A stretch of 64,000 nucleotides of DNA from Pseudobdellovibrionaceae bacterium (GTDB lineage Bacteria; Bdellovibrionota; Bdellovibrionia; Bdellovibrionales; Bdellovibrionaceae). The translations under genes were made by a program, and so were the position numbers. This document shows, piece by piece, positions 1 through 8,088 of this stretch (the first letter of the stretch is position 1; each line of letters starts with the position of its first letter). The DNA lies in assembly GCA_019637875.1 (NCBI GenBank), contig JAHBUW010000002.1, positions 310,001 through 374,000 on the forward strand, written 5' to 3'. The notes beneath the pieces were generated by a model that did no database searches, was not told where the DNA came from, and saw only the letters and a list, made by a program, of their open reading frames with translations.

Positions 1-743
1 GAGTTCGCCAACCGATCCACGAAGTATTTGCGATAAGCCTCGCGGTGGGCCGCCGCATTGGTGAAAGGCGCCTCGGTCCCAAGCCAGTCATCTGGAATCA
101 AATTCACCACCCGTTCCACGACGGCCGGGGTAATTTTATTCTTCATTTCGATGTCGGCTTCCTTCAGAGACTTCGCGAAGGAAAGAAGAACGTGGTCTTT
201 GATCAGCGGAAAAGCGCTATCGCTCTTTGGTTGGCCACTACCCCATGAGTAATGGAAATACAGGGCTGCACCATGATCGATCAGACGCAATTTTTTGTGC
301 CAGACCAGCATGTTCGCATTGCGCGCGGTCCGATCGACATTTGTGATGAACGCGTCGAACCACACGATCTTCGACGCAAGAAGAGAATCCACCGGCTGCG
401 AGATCGGATCGAATGTGACCGAGCCCGGCAGGTAATCCAACGCCAGATTCAGACCGCCACTGGCGCGGATCAAAGTCTGAATTTCCGGATCGGGCTCGCT
501 ACGCGCAAGTTCGGGATCCAGTTCGGCGAAAACGATTTCAGGAATATCGAAACCCGCCGCACGCGCGAGTTCTCCCGCAATCAGCTCGGCGATAAGAACT
601 TTCGTTCCCTGACCCGCACCCCGAAACTTCAAAACGTACAGGCCTTGATCGTCGCCTTCGACAATCGCCGGCAAAGATCCACCTTCACGAAGTGGCGTGA
701 TGTAACGATCAACATGAATCGTGCGTAATCCCATGACGGCCAT
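1..743 (-). CDS. HipA-like kinase domain protein (3' end outside window)
   Basis: The reading frame is open to the window edge, so about 247 N-terminal residues are visible and the C-terminus is missing. The translation has a HipA/PI3-4-kinase-like core. An N-x-D-R-x3-N-x-N catalytic segment lies near residues 135-144 (NVDRTARNAN) and a metal-binding DHG lies near 156-158 (LIDHGAALYFH). This fits the stand-alone HipA_2-type kinase domain family rather than full-length HipA toxins. No HipB-like antitoxin gene is visible beside it, although the downstream side is cut. ATG at 743 is preceded by GGAAG at 8 nt; a second Met three codons later is possible. The substrate is unknown. Confidence 0.75.
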   Translation of the reverse strand, partial: MAVMGLRTIHVDRYITPLREGGSLPAIVEGDDQGLYVLKFRGAGQGTKVLIAELIAGELARAAGFDIPEIVFAELDPELARSEPDPEIQTLIRASGGLNLALDYLPGSVTFDPISQPVDSLLASKIVWFDAFITNVDRTARNANMLVWHKKLRLIDHGAALYFHYSWGSGQPKSDSAFPLIKDHVLLSFAKSLKEADIEMKNKITPAVVERVVNLIPDDWLGTEAPFTNAAAHREAYRKYFVDRLAN

Positions 744-789
744 CTTAACGACTTCCGCGCCGGACGCACAGGTTTTTAATCAAGCTCGC

Positions 790-1608
790 TTAAGGGACGA
801 CCAAAACCGGCTTTGTTCCCGAGCGCACCAGTTTTCCGGTCACCCGTCCAAAACTGGATTTCGGCTTCCTTCGAGGAGCGATGGCGATCAAATCACTGCG
901 TTGTGCTTGTCGACGGATTCCCGCCGCCACCCCGCCCCGCGACAGCCCAACCCGCAGCTGCGGGTGCCGACGACCGAAGGCCGTCATTTTGCGTTCCGCC
1001 TCGCCCGCCATTTTTTCTTCAAGCCGCTTCCAGGTCGGATAATCCAAAATCGGGAAGGGCTCGCCCACGATGTGGTGAGCTTCGACATGAGACTTGAAGT
1101 CCCGACGGAAATTTTCGACCAGCGAAAGGGCCCGATCGGTGCGGCGATCAAAATCCGTCGGCACCAGAATGCGACGGGGGCGCACGGCCTTTTCTCCCCG
1201 ATGAATCCATACGGGGTACGGTGAAAGCGAAGCTAGCTTGTCGGCCACACTACCCAAGAAAAAGCTCGCCACGGGGCCCAAGCTCCGGTGACCAACCATA
1301 ATGAGCGGCTTCTTCTGACTCCGCGCAACTTTAAGAATTTCGTCTTCCGCACGACCAAAGCGGATTTCGATTCGTGCGCCTATGCCGAGTCCGTAGGACT
1401 TACGTGCTTTTTCCCGCAACTTCGACGAGATTTTCGCGGTTTCCGTCTTGAGATCGTCGAAATGCTGGATGTCTTCATAAACAAGAACGTAAATCACCGG
1501 CACCTTCATGCCCGTGGCCAGTATCTTCGCCTGACGCACGACTGTCTTTGAATAAGGAGACAGGTCAACGCCCACCACGATGGAATGAGGTTTCGAAGTC
1601 GCACTCAT
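790..1608 (-). CDS. Tandem universal stress protein (UspA family)
   Basis: The 272-residue protein contains two UspA-like alpha/beta domains. The first (about 8-145) starts with IVVGVDLSPYSKTVV and ends with a G-H-R...LGS stretch resembling the Usp ATP-binding loop. The second (about 146-272) starts RRILVPTDFD and ends KPVLVVP but lacks a clear G-x2-G-x9-G-S loop, so it may not bind nucleotide. Tandem Usp proteins of this size are common stress-response proteins of the cytoplasm, and their biochemical role is usually undefined. Its start overlaps the stop of the preceding secreted-protein gene by one base (TAATG), so the two are probably cotranscribed. Confidence 0.85.
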   Translation of the reverse strand: MSATSKPHSIVVGVDLSPYSKTVVRQAKILATGMKVPVIYVLVYEDIQHFDDLKTETAKISSKLREKARKSYGLGIGARIEIRFGRAEDEILKVARSQKKPLIMVGHRSLGPVASFFLGSVADKLASLSPYPVWIHRGEKAVRPRRILVPTDFDRRTDRALSLVENFRRDFKSHVEAHHIVGEPFPILDYPTWKRLEEKMAGEAERKMTAFGRRHPQLRVGLSRGGVAAGIRRQAQRSDLIAIAPRRKPKSSFGRVTGKLVRSGTKPVLVVP

Positions 1609-2000
1609 TATTTGCCTCCCGAAGCGGGCTCATCCGCCTTCAACCGAATATGAAAGGTCTCTTCCTCGCCTTTAAGAATCGCTTTGATCTCGAGTTCTTC
1701 GATCTCGCCCAACGAGCGCTCCCCGCCACCCATTTCGAAATGAGTTCCCTTGCGGTCCACCACGATCATTTCGCCGGGATAGGGTTTCAACCGGCGAACC
1801 GTGAGTTTCAGTGTGGCGGGGTCGATTTTTGCCTCTTCTCGCCCCACCACAAAAATCCGCCAAGGTTTTCCCCGCGAAAGGCGTACGCTCAGCATTTCGC
1901 CGTCCGCGCGCCAGGTCGCCGTTTCTTTCCAAGTTCGCTCCAGTTCGGAAGCTCCGGAATTCAAGCTCCCGCAGAGTAAGAACAAGACCAAAAATTTCAC
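1608..2000 (-). CDS. Small secreted protein, function unknown
   Basis: I do not recognise this 130-residue protein. It starts with a signal peptide (MKFLVLFLLCGSLNSGASE) with probable cleavage around GAS. The mature part is short, charged and predicted to be mostly beta-strand (SVRLSRGKPWRIFVVG, EMIVVDRKGTHFEMG, EELEIKAIL, TFHIRLKA). It lies 10 nt after the CBS-domain gene and is translationally coupled to the Usp gene that follows, so the three form a likely stress-related operon. Periplasmic location is inferred from the signal peptide only. Confidence 0.6.
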   Translation of the reverse strand: MKFLVLFLLCGSLNSGASELERTWKETATWRADGEMLSVRLSRGKPWRIFVVGREEAKIDPATLKLTVRRLKPYPGEMIVVDRKGTHFEMGGGERSLGEIEELEIKAILKGEEETFHIRLKADEPASGGK

Positions 2001-2010
2001 TCACGACTCC

Positions 2011-2418
2011 TTAATGCTTCAGACGTGTTTCCAGAAGCTCCGCCAAGGCCTTATAAGCGTCCGTCTCGGTGAAGATGCCGACGACCTTTCCGTTATCCAC
2101 GATGATCGCACAGCCATATTTCTTTTCCGCCATGTGGGCGACCACTTCACTCAAAGGGGTTGTCGGCGCGGTGAAATACGGATCGGGTGTGTAGGCTTCT
2201 TCGACCTTCAAAGTTTTCGGATCGACGTCATTGAACTGCAGAACCAAATTAACGTCACGGTCCGAAAGAAGTCCGACGAGTTTACCTCCATCCAGAACGG
2301 GAAGATGACGCGCGCGCAGCGTCTTCATCATCTCTTGCGCCTGGGCGATCGTCTGGTCGAAGCCAATCGATTTGGGAACGTAAGTCATATATTTCTGCAC
2401 CGCGGGAATGGCCTTCAT
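2011..2418 (-). CDS. CBS-domain pair protein
   Basis: The 135-residue protein is essentially two CBS motifs (a Bateman module). CBS1 runs about 8-65 (YMTYVPKSIGFDQTIAQAQEMM ending GLLSDRDVNLVL) and CBS2 about 75-128 (YFTAPTTPLSEVV ending GIFTETDAYKALAELL). The DRD and TETD endings are the usual ribose/phosphate contact positions for adenosyl ligands. No effector domain is attached, so it probably senses nucleotides and acts on a partner. A good RBS (AAGGAGATATCC) precedes the ATG. It appears to lead a three-gene unit with the secreted protein and the tandem Usp. Confidence 0.88.
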   Translation of the reverse strand: MKAIPAVQKYMTYVPKSIGFDQTIAQAQEMMKTLRARHLPVLDGGKLVGLLSDRDVNLVLQFNDVDPKTLKVEEAYTPDPYFTAPTTPLSEVVAHMAEKKYGCAIIVDNGKVVGIFTETDAYKALAELLETRLKH

Positions 2419-2555
2419 GGATATCTCCTTTTGTCGTCAGTGCCATCGCAAGAACGACGCCACTCCCAAGACGCACAGGTTTCAGAACACGCGAAACGTG
2501 TGACAAAATGTCTCGACTCTTCGATTCACGGCGATCCGAATTGTCCCACGACCGA

Positions 2556-2999
2556 TCAGCGTTTTTTACGCACGACTTTCTTCTTTTTTCGTTTCTTTTT
2601 TTTTGCGGTCTTCTTCCTCGAGGACAGCGGAACTTTACCGAATCTTGCGTCGCGCGCGATCACGTAGTCCACGATGGTCAACGCATCGGACTCGAAGGTC
2701 GGGGCCTCTTCGGGCAAACAAAGCCAAGAGGGCGTTCCTTCTTTTCCCGAGTCGAACATCTCGATCGGCCTCAGGGCGGGGAATTCGGCCCGGATCTCGG
2801 AGTTGGCTTCGGAACTCACGATCACCCATAAGCCGTTGTCACGCGGGGACTTTTCACGTTGACGAGTGATCAGGACGATCTTTTCACCGACGTAAATCGC
2901 GTGACAGCCGAACATCGGGTTCACGCGAATCTCGCGCGCAATCTTGGAATCCAACAATGTTTCCAGAACAAAGGAATGGGCGACGGGAACTTTAGCCAT
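2556..2999 (-). CDS. TfoX/YjbR-like domain protein with Lys-rich tail
   Basis: The 147-residue protein has a compact N-terminal domain of about 120 residues. The segment MFGCHAIYVGEKIVLIT resembles the MFGG-x-GIY-x-x-G-x-x-x-x-L strand-turn of TfoX-N/YjbR folds; this match is by eye and weak. From about residue 127 the protein becomes a pure basic tail (KKTAKKKKRKKKKVVRKKR), which suggests nucleic-acid binding or nucleoid association. It is preceded in the same direction by the secreted gene at 3.0-3.5 kb. The precise function is unknown. Confidence 0.55.
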   Translation of the reverse strand: MAKVPVAHSFVLETLLDSKIAREIRVNPMFGCHAIYVGEKIVLITRQREKSPRDNGLWVIVSSEANSEIRAEFPALRPIEMFDSGKEGTPSWLCLPEEAPTFESDALTIVDYVIARDARFGKVPLSSRKKTAKKKKRKKKKVVRKKR

Positions 3000-3011
3000 G
3001 GAATCCTCGGA

Positions 3012-3518
3012 TCAACGAAATGTCAGGCGCATGCCGTAGCTATCGACATCCGCATTCGGGCCACGACCGCCGCTGACGCTATCAAGATGGACCGGCTGAG
3101 TTTTCAAGTCATAGGAAATCACGCGCACGAAAGTATCATGAAAGGCTTCGGGATCTCGCGAGGGCACCATGAAAATATGAGCGTGCGTGTCGCGCACCGC
3201 GCTTCCTTGGAAATTGCGAACTACGACGGCTGGTCGAACCAGAATCTTCGCGGGTTTGCCTTGATAGGTCGCCGCACATTCCAGATTCGGCCGCGGCTGA
3301 CGATAAAAGCAGTAGAACCATTCTTCTTCGCGACCTCGAATATCGAAGACTCCGATCTCGAGTGGCACCGTAGTCGCGCAAACGGATTCAGTTTCGTCCT
3401 GGCGCAAATGATCGACCTGAATCGACACCTTTTGCGTGTCCATCGCCACGAACTCTTTTACGTGCGTGCAATCATAGCCGTAGGCTTTCACCACGAAGGA
3501 GAAAAGAAGGATCCACAT
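3012..3518 (-). CDS. Secreted protein, function unknown
   Basis: I do not recognise this 168-residue protein. It begins with a short hydrophobic signal (MWILLFSFVVKAYG) followed by a mature part with several cysteines (YDCTHVKEF, SVCATTV, WFYCFYR, LECAATY), consistent with a disulfide-bonded periplasmic or secreted protein. It lies just downstream of the tRNA-Asn terminator. No convincing RBS precedes the chosen ATG, and no in-frame ATG lies further upstream, so the start is uncertain. The next gene downstream is the TfoX-like protein. Confidence 0.55.
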   Translation of the reverse strand: MWILLFSFVVKAYGYDCTHVKEFVAMDTQKVSIQVDHLRQDETESVCATTVPLEIGVFDIRGREEEWFYCFYRQPRPNLECAATYQGKPAKILVRPAVVVRNFQGSAVRDTHAHIFMVPSRDPEAFHDTFVRVISYDLKTQPVHLDSVSGGRGPNADVDSYGMRLTFR

Positions 3519-3563
3519 GCGGTTAGCATCGACGGGGATTGCCAGAATTCCAATCCCAGAAAC

Positions 3564-3587
3564 GAAAAAACCACCTTGCGGTGGTTT
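3564..3587 (-). terminator. Rho-independent terminator after tRNA-Asn
   Basis: A perfect 8-bp stem (AAACCACC/GGTGGTTT) with loop TTGC is followed on the minus strand by a run of six T. It sits about 25 nt downstream of the 3' end of tRNA-Asn and should end that transcript. Confidence 0.8.
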
Positions 3588-3609
3588 AATTCTCCATCTT
3601 GAAAAAAGA

Positions 3610-3685
3610 TGGCTCAGGAGGAGGGACTCGAACCCCCGACCAAGCGGTTAACAGCCGCTTGCTCTACCGACTGAGCTACTCCTGA
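3610..3685 (-). tRNA. tRNA-Asn(GTT)
   Basis: The minus strand folds as a cloverleaf with acceptor TCAGGAG/CTCCTGA, D-arm GCTC...GAGC, anticodon stem AGCGG/CCGCT with loop CTGTTAA (anticodon GTT), and T-arm GGGGGTTCGAGTCCC. The discriminator is G, and CCA is encoded at the 3' end (3612-3610). Confidence 0.97.
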
Positions 3686-3699
3686 ACGTGAGGCTGAAA

Positions 3700-3957
3700 T
3701 TAGTGAGATGCCGGGTTCTTGTCAACCGGCTGCGTCTCGCCTGCGCTCTTCTCAGGCACAGATGCCGTATCCCGTATCACCTTCGCGGTGATACCCGTTT
3801 CGGTCTTCGTGGTCGCGTGAGCCCCGGTCAATGGCTCGAAAGTGATTCGAGTGTGGTTCAAATGCTCGATCGCCAGCAGAACCCCCGCCAGCGAAGCGCA
3901 CATCAGAAATAAGCGTAGAAACCAGAAACCGCGATGAACTTTAGACGAATAAGACAT
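3700..3957 (-). CDS. Small single-pass membrane protein, unknown
   Basis: This 85-residue protein (MSYSSKVHRGFWFLRLF...) has one N-terminal transmembrane segment (about 11-32) after a basic stretch, then a polar Thr/Glu-rich tail (TTKTETGITAKVIRDTASVPEKSAGE) predicted to face the periplasm. I do not recognise it. An in-frame ATG eight codons upstream exists, but MSYSSK fits a membrane N-terminus better. It stands alone between tRNA-Asn and tRNA-Arg. Confidence 0.45.
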   Translation of the reverse strand: MSYSSKVHRGFWFLRLFLMCASLAGVLLAIEHLNHTRITFEPLTGAHATTKTETGITAKVIRDTASVPEKSAGETQPVDKNPASH

Positions 3958-4199
3958 AGTGCTATTGGACGTTGAGGACACTCATCCGGCAAGTCCTAGC
4001 CCAGCGATTCAAGTTGCTGAAAACTATAAGCAGTGGTGAATATCTTGAAATTTCAATATCTTGATGCGTGAAGTCTAGTTCTCGCCGCACGAAGAATTAA
4101 TCTGCTGAACGCGAAGAATTGAGCCTTGAAAAAGACGTGCGCGAACCCAGCTGGCTGTTCACGCGTTCCTTCGGTTTTCAGATTTTTCAGAGGAAAAAT

Positions 4200-4276
4200 T
4201 GGCGCACCCGGATGGATTCGAACCACCGACCACTTGATTCGTAGTCAAGTACTCTATCCAGCTGAGCTACGGGTGC
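4200..4276 (-). tRNA. tRNA-Arg(ACG)
   Basis: Minus-strand cloverleaf with acceptor GCACCCG/CGGGTGC, anticodon stem CTTGA/TCAAG around loop CTACGAA (anticodon ACG), T-arm GGTGGTTCGAATCCATC, discriminator G and encoded CCA. Open frames across it in both directions are translation artefacts of the tRNA. Confidence 0.97.
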
Positions 4277-4512
4277 GCACGAGGAAGGGCGACCATATTG
4301 AGGATTCAGATGGAAATCAACATTTTGCCTTGAGCTGCCTTTTCGAAACGCAAAATGAACACAATTCGCGGGGGGATGCGGCAGGCGGCGACACCCAGGA
4401 GTGATGCGTGGATGGGCAAATTCTTGAGGAAGACCGCGACGATGGCTCCTTGCCAGGGCTAGAGGAACCGTGGCAAGTTCCAAGGAGCTGTTGTCTTTCA
4501 GATGACTCCCGC
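4277..4512. other. Intergenic region between divergent tRNA-Arg and tRNA-Ser
   Basis: No credible protein gene lies here. It must hold the promoters of both divergent tRNA genes. A notable inverted repeat pairs GCTCCTTG (4445-4452) with CAAGGAGC (4481-4488). A competing pairing of CTTGCCA (4449-4455) with TGGCAAG (4471-4477) is also possible. I looked for SRP, 6S, tmRNA and RNase P signature sequences and did not find them. Confidence 0.5.
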
Positions 4513-4605
4513 GGACAGGTGGGTGAGTGGCTGAAACCAAGCGTTTGCTAAACGCTCATACGCTCAAAAGGCGTATCGCGGGTTCAAATCCCGCTCTGTC
4601 CGCCA
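4513..4605 (+). tRNA. tRNA-Ser(GCT)
   Basis: Class II cloverleaf with acceptor GGACAGG/TCTGTCC (one G-T pair), anticodon stem AGCGT/ACGCT with loop TTGCTAA (anticodon GCT), a long variable arm (ATACGC...GCGTAT), T-arm GCGGGTTCAAATCCCGC, discriminator G and encoded CCA at 4603-4605. Confidence 0.97.
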
Positions 4606-4612
4606 ATTTTTC

Positions 4613-5326
4613 CTATTGAATCGAATCGCAGTTCGAAGTGTTGAGGTTCGTCGACACCTGGTACAGCACCACTGACGAGAGCTCTTGAGTCCCATCGACA
4701 TAGTTTTTTTGAACTTGATAGTACGGTGCCGCCTTCAGGTAGCGGACTTCCCCCACCGCGCCATTGTACACATGGATGTCTTGGACGGACCCGATCGCGG
4801 TCAGCGTATTGTCCGAATTTTTCATCGCCGGCTTCAAAGTGAAAATGCGCAGAACATCTTCCGCCGGTTCGGGAAAGCGACACTTGCCTAAATCGACTCG
4901 CTGAGTGTTTTTAATGTCGCTCAAGAAGTTTCGATTCAGATTCTCGCAGTCCAAAGTCACCTCGACAGCTTTCGATTTCTGAACGTCTTGAATGACCCTC
5001 TTCGTGCCGACGATTTTTTCCTCGGTTTCATACCAGTAATCTTTCACGGAGACGACGTACCGGACGTCCTTCGCGAAAAGGAGGTTTTCCATCACGTACT
5101 CATGGAGTGGATTCGTATCGGTCACTTGCAAACAGTGACGGCGAATCTTCATGTTTACGGAAACGATTTTTCCCTCAGTTTTAGGGAGCGGAGAGCCGGT
5201 CTCGTCGACTACGGCACTAATGAGAGGCTGCGGAACCTCGTCCGCATCGACATTCGTGCCGCATGAAGTATTGAGCAGAGCGAAGACGATCAGAGCCGCC
5301 ATGAGCAGTCGACGTTGCGTAATCAA
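4613..5326 (-). CDS. Putative lipoprotein, function unknown
   Basis: The chosen TTG start gives a 237-residue protein beginning LITQRRLLMAALIVFALLNTSCGTN, a signal peptide ending in a lipobox-like NTSC. GGGAG six bases upstream supports this TTG; an ATG 31 codons further upstream would bury the signal sequence. The mature part has two similar halves in tone, with phrases such as KIVSVNMKIRRHCLQV, VTLDCENL and GKCRFPEPAEDV, and paired cysteines. I do not recognise the family. It is divergently arranged with the secreted protein at 5653. Confidence 0.55.
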   Translation of the reverse strand: MITQRRLLMAALIVFALLNTSCGTNVDADEVPQPLISAVVDETGSPLPKTEGKIVSVNMKIRRHCLQVTDTNPLHEYVMENLLFAKDVRYVVSVKDYWYETEEKIVGTKRVIQDVQKSKAVEVTLDCENLNRNFLSDIKNTQRVDLGKCRFPEPAEDVLRIFTLKPAMKNSDNTLTAIGSVQDIHVYNGAVGEVRYLKAAPYYQVQKNYVDGTQELSSVVLYQVSTNLNTSNCDSIQ

Positions 5327-5652
5327 GATGAACTCCCGGTTGAGCTTGATGGAATTGCAAAAACAAGCCCGAGGTTCACCAAAGAAACCATTGGGTTTTT
5401 CCGAATTGTGAAAGTCCAAAGAAAAGACCCTTAGGGAAAACTTCCCGCGCCCAATAGATCCGCAAACCCCCGCCAGGCCTCGGTTTTAAGTCACTTCTGT
5501 CGAAGGATCGGCCGACCGCGCAAGTTCGACGTCTCAAATCGACAAGCCGCGGAGTTCTAAAACTCAATCCTCATTTGCGTCCGCCACCGGGCTGCACTAA
5601 TCGCCAAGTCAAATCGCGAACTCGCGATTCCACACAACGCAGAGAGGGATAT
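5327..5652. other. Divergent intergenic region
   Basis: About 325 nt separate two divergent secreted-protein genes. I see no gene, tRNA or strong hairpin here. It presumably carries both promoters, but no confident -35/-10 pair can be read by eye. AGAGAGGG ahead of the rightward ATG is its ribosome binding site. Confidence 0.4.
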
Positions 5653-6159
5653 ATGAAACACCTGATACTGATGAGCGCGATCATTCTGTCGTCTTTCGCC
5701 GGCTTCGCGAATGACGGTGGCGTCGTCGCCATCAAAGTAAACGACATTCGTATGCGCGAGTACAAATACGAGGACGGAATTGAGAAAGAAGTCCGCCGCA
5801 TCGTGAAACCCCAATTCAAAATCACGTTCAGCGGCGGCGAGGCCGCGAAGCTGCAAAAGATCCTGCCCTCTCAAGTTTCAGTCATCACATCCATGCAGCC
5901 CGAGATCGCCGATGCCTTCGCGAAGAGCTTCAAGACGTTGGGGATCTACTCGGACAAAACGCCGCAGGTGTCTTCGAAGATCGTAACCATCAATTGCGTG
6001 GACGCGGACCTCGAAAGCATTGGCGAAACCGGCAAAGTGAAATTGGTGAAGAAAGGCCAAAGCGAATGTTCGATCGAAATCGTCGGCGTCGATAACGGAA
6101 CCGATGCGACCGACTACCTGGGCGACGTGCAACACTACGCCCCTTCTTGCCAACCTTAA
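5653..6159 (+). CDS. Secreted protein, function unknown
   Basis: This is a 168-residue protein with a clear signal peptide (MKHLILMSAIILSSFAGFAND) cleaved after AGFA. The mature part includes VVAIKVNDIRMREYKYE, a Ser/Gly-containing stretch and two cysteines (TINCVDADL and QSECSIEIVG) that may form a disulfide. ATG at 5653 has an AGAGAGGG RBS, so the longer in-frame reading from 5575 is not needed. I do not recognise a family. Confidence 0.6.
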   Translation: MKHLILMSAIILSSFAGFANDGGVVAIKVNDIRMREYKYEDGIEKEVRRIVKPQFKITFSGGEAAKLQKILPSQVSVITSMQPEIADAFAKSFKTLGIYSDKTPQVSSKIVTINCVDADLESIGETGKVKLVKKGQSECSIEIVGVDNGTDATDYLGDVQHYAPSCQP

Positions 6160-6254
6160 GGTTTTGTACGGGACCAGCCGACCCTGGTCCCGGTTTCTGA
6201 ATTCCTCTCGACGTCTCACATTTCCTTGGTTTAGCCTGACAGACAAGGCGCCCC

Positions 6255-7398
6255 ATGAAACTGACCTGCGCTTATCGCGCCGACTCTCTTCCATTTCACG
6301 GACTTTGTTCTTCACGGGACTCGCCGTCCTTTGCCCTCTTCTTTTCTTCATTGATGCCACTTCCGCCGCCTGCTCCACGCCCAATGCGAATGCGGGGGCG
6401 CGCGAATATTTCACTTCGGAAAACCGCATGAAATACTGTGACGGCACGAACTGGGTGGACATGATGAGCGCCGGAACGCTCGGCGCCTGCTCGAACGCGG
6501 GACGCCTGGAATGGGATGCCGGTACTTCGTCTTACAAGTACTGCGCGGGCACGACGTGGATCCAGCTCGGCGGATCGACCGCCGATTTCGGCACTTGCTC
6601 CGGCAGTCCCGTCATTGAACACAACGATGTCCAGAAAGCGCTTGGTTTCTGCAACGGCGCGAACTGGCGGGCTCTGGCTCACAGCACGACCATCACTTGC
6701 CCCATCAATTCTGCGTCGCCAAGTACGAGATGAAGAATGTCAGCGGTGTCGCGACCTCTCAACCCGCCTTGGCGCCGTGGGTGAACATCAATCGGAACGA
6801 CGCGCGGGCGCGCTGCGCGGCTCTGGGCGCGAATTACCGGCTGATTTCAAATGCCGAGTGGCAGGCCGTCGTACGCAATATCGCGTCAGTGGGGTGGAAC
6901 TGGTCGAGCGGTTTCGTGGGGGTCGGCGCCCTCAATCGCGGTCATTCCGACGGAACTCCGGCGGCTGGCCTGGCCGCCAACGCGAGCGATAACAACGCCT
7001 GCAGCGGCACGGGCCAAACTTGTAGTTCGACCGTTTGGCACGCCCAGCGCCGCACGAACAAACTTTCGAACGGCCAAATCGTTTGGGACTTCGGCGCGAA
7101 CGTTTCCGAATGGGTGTACGACGACTACGCTTCACTTGGCGTCAGCCCCGCCATCAGCGCGGCCTGGCGCGAGGCCTCCACACTGGGCGCCAATAACCGC
7201 ATCCTTTTCGGCCCCATCAACACAAGCTGGGATTCGGACGAGGGGGTCGGCCAAAATTACGGAGGCAGCGGCGGAGGAGTCCAACGCGGCGGCGACTTCA
7301 ACTACGAAATCGCCCGCGGAGTATTCGCGATGTGGCTCGATCTCACCATCTTTCTAGCGGACGAGTTCAGCGGCTTTCGTTGCATCCACAACCCGTAA
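6255..7398 (+). pseudogene. FGE/sulfatase-modifying-like surface protein, frame-disrupted
   Basis: Two overlapping reading frames look like halves of one secreted protein. The first part (frame open to 6733) has a signal-like segment (TLFFTGLAVLCPLLFFIDATSA) and three short repeats ending YCDGTNW, YCAGTTW and FCNGANW. The second (6697-7398, about 230 residues) begins FCVAKYEMKNVSG, then LISNAEWQAVVRN, WDFGANVSEWVYDD, RGGDFNYEIARGVF and FSGFRCIHNP, which is the layout of formylglycine-generating-enzyme-like domains. The joint TCP/HQFCVAKYEM requires a -1 frame change, so the gene is frameshifted or carries a small deletion. The best-placed ATG (6255, with AAGG upstream) lies in a third frame, so the start is also unclear. 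Confidence 0.6.
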
Positions 7399-7438
7399 GT
7401 TTCTTGCCTGTCCGCCCCCGCCGCGCTAATCACCGCTC

Positions 7439-7747
7439 ATGCGCGCAACGCTCAAGCTCCGAATCGTTTATCAAGTTTGTCTGCTCGCTTTGATCGCGGC
7501 CGCTTCGGGCCTCGTAAGTCCGGACTTCACGCAGTCGAGCTGGGACATCGTTCTTTTCCTGACCCCCGTCGGTCTGCTCAAAAATTTCCTCGCGGCGAGT
7601 CCTGTCCTACGTTCATTCTACTTTGATCTGTCGCCCGGTCAGACCCCTCTCACGCTAGCGCAAACCGTCTTTCTGTCCGTACTTTACCCCCTGCTCGCCC
7701 TGAATGGGCTTTCGATTTTACGCGAAATCGGCCAGAGGAAGAATTGA
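7439..7747 (+). CDS. Small membrane protein (partner of the next gene)
   Basis: This 102-residue protein has three hydrophobic segments (about 10-26, 35-50 and 70-92: VCLLALIAAASGLV, DIVLFLTPVGLLKNFLA, FLSVLYPLLALNGL). I do not recognise the family. Its stop overlaps the TTG start of the following membrane protein by three bases, so the two are translationally coupled and probably form a complex in the inner membrane. Confidence 0.6.
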   Translation: MRATLKLRIVYQVCLLALIAAASGLVSPDFTQSSWDIVLFLTPVGLLKNFLAASPVLRSFYFDLSPGQTPLTLAQTVFLSVLYPLLALNGLSILREIGQRKN

Positions 7748-8085
7748 TTTATCTTTTCTTTTTCCTGCAATCGAATCTCCTGGAACTTCCCGTCTACCTC
7801 GCGCGCAAGCCCGCAGGCTGGAACTGGAAACGCTCTTTGCTTTTCATCACGGTACTGAACTCGGTCACCCACCCGTTGGTCTTCTTCGGTTTCATGAACT
7901 TGCCCCTTCCCTATCTCGCGAACATTTTGCTCGCCGAGGCCTTCGCGATCGTCGCGGAGGCGTTGGCCCTTCGTCGCTTCGCGGATCGCCGCTGGCGGGA
8001 CGCACTTTGCACCAGCGCGTTCGCGAACCTCATTTCTTGGCAGCTTGCGCCCATGCTGACGTATTCATTCTTCCAACCGAGGTGA
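7744..8085 (+). CDS. Small membrane protein
   Basis: The 113-residue protein has three to four predicted transmembrane segments (IYLFFFLQSNLLELPVYLA, LLFITVLNSVTHPLVFFGFM, LPYLANILLAEAFAIVAEALAL, FANLISWQLAPMLTYSFF). An embedded N-S-x-T-H-P motif and a conserved-looking acidic residue in LAEAFAIVAEAL are notable. It starts at TTG within the stop codon of the previous gene. The function is unknown. Confidence 0.6.
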   Translation: MIYLFFFLQSNLLELPVYLARKPAGWNWKRSLLFITVLNSVTHPLVFFGFMNLPLPYLANILLAEAFAIVAEALALRRFADRRWRDALCTSAFANLISWQLAPMLTYSFFQPR

Positions 8086-8088
8086 CCC

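Noticed and set aside
743-743. A HipBA-type toxin-antitoxin module.
   Set aside because: The HipA-like kinase has no HipB-like gene on its upstream side, and the protein resembles the stand-alone kinase-domain family; the downstream side is outside the window.
4277-4512. Possible SRP RNA, 6S RNA, tmRNA or RNase P RNA next to the tRNA genes.
   Set aside because: I could not find the conserved GGAAGGAAGCA-type SRP core or the other signature sequences on either strand, so none of these is called.
4126-4540. Open frames across tRNA-Arg on both strands (one reading GAPGWIRTTDHLIRSQVLYPAELR, one reading PVAQLDRVLDYESSGRWFESI).
   Set aside because: These are well-known translation artefacts of tRNA-Arg genes. 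The cloverleaf is complete, so no protein is encoded there.
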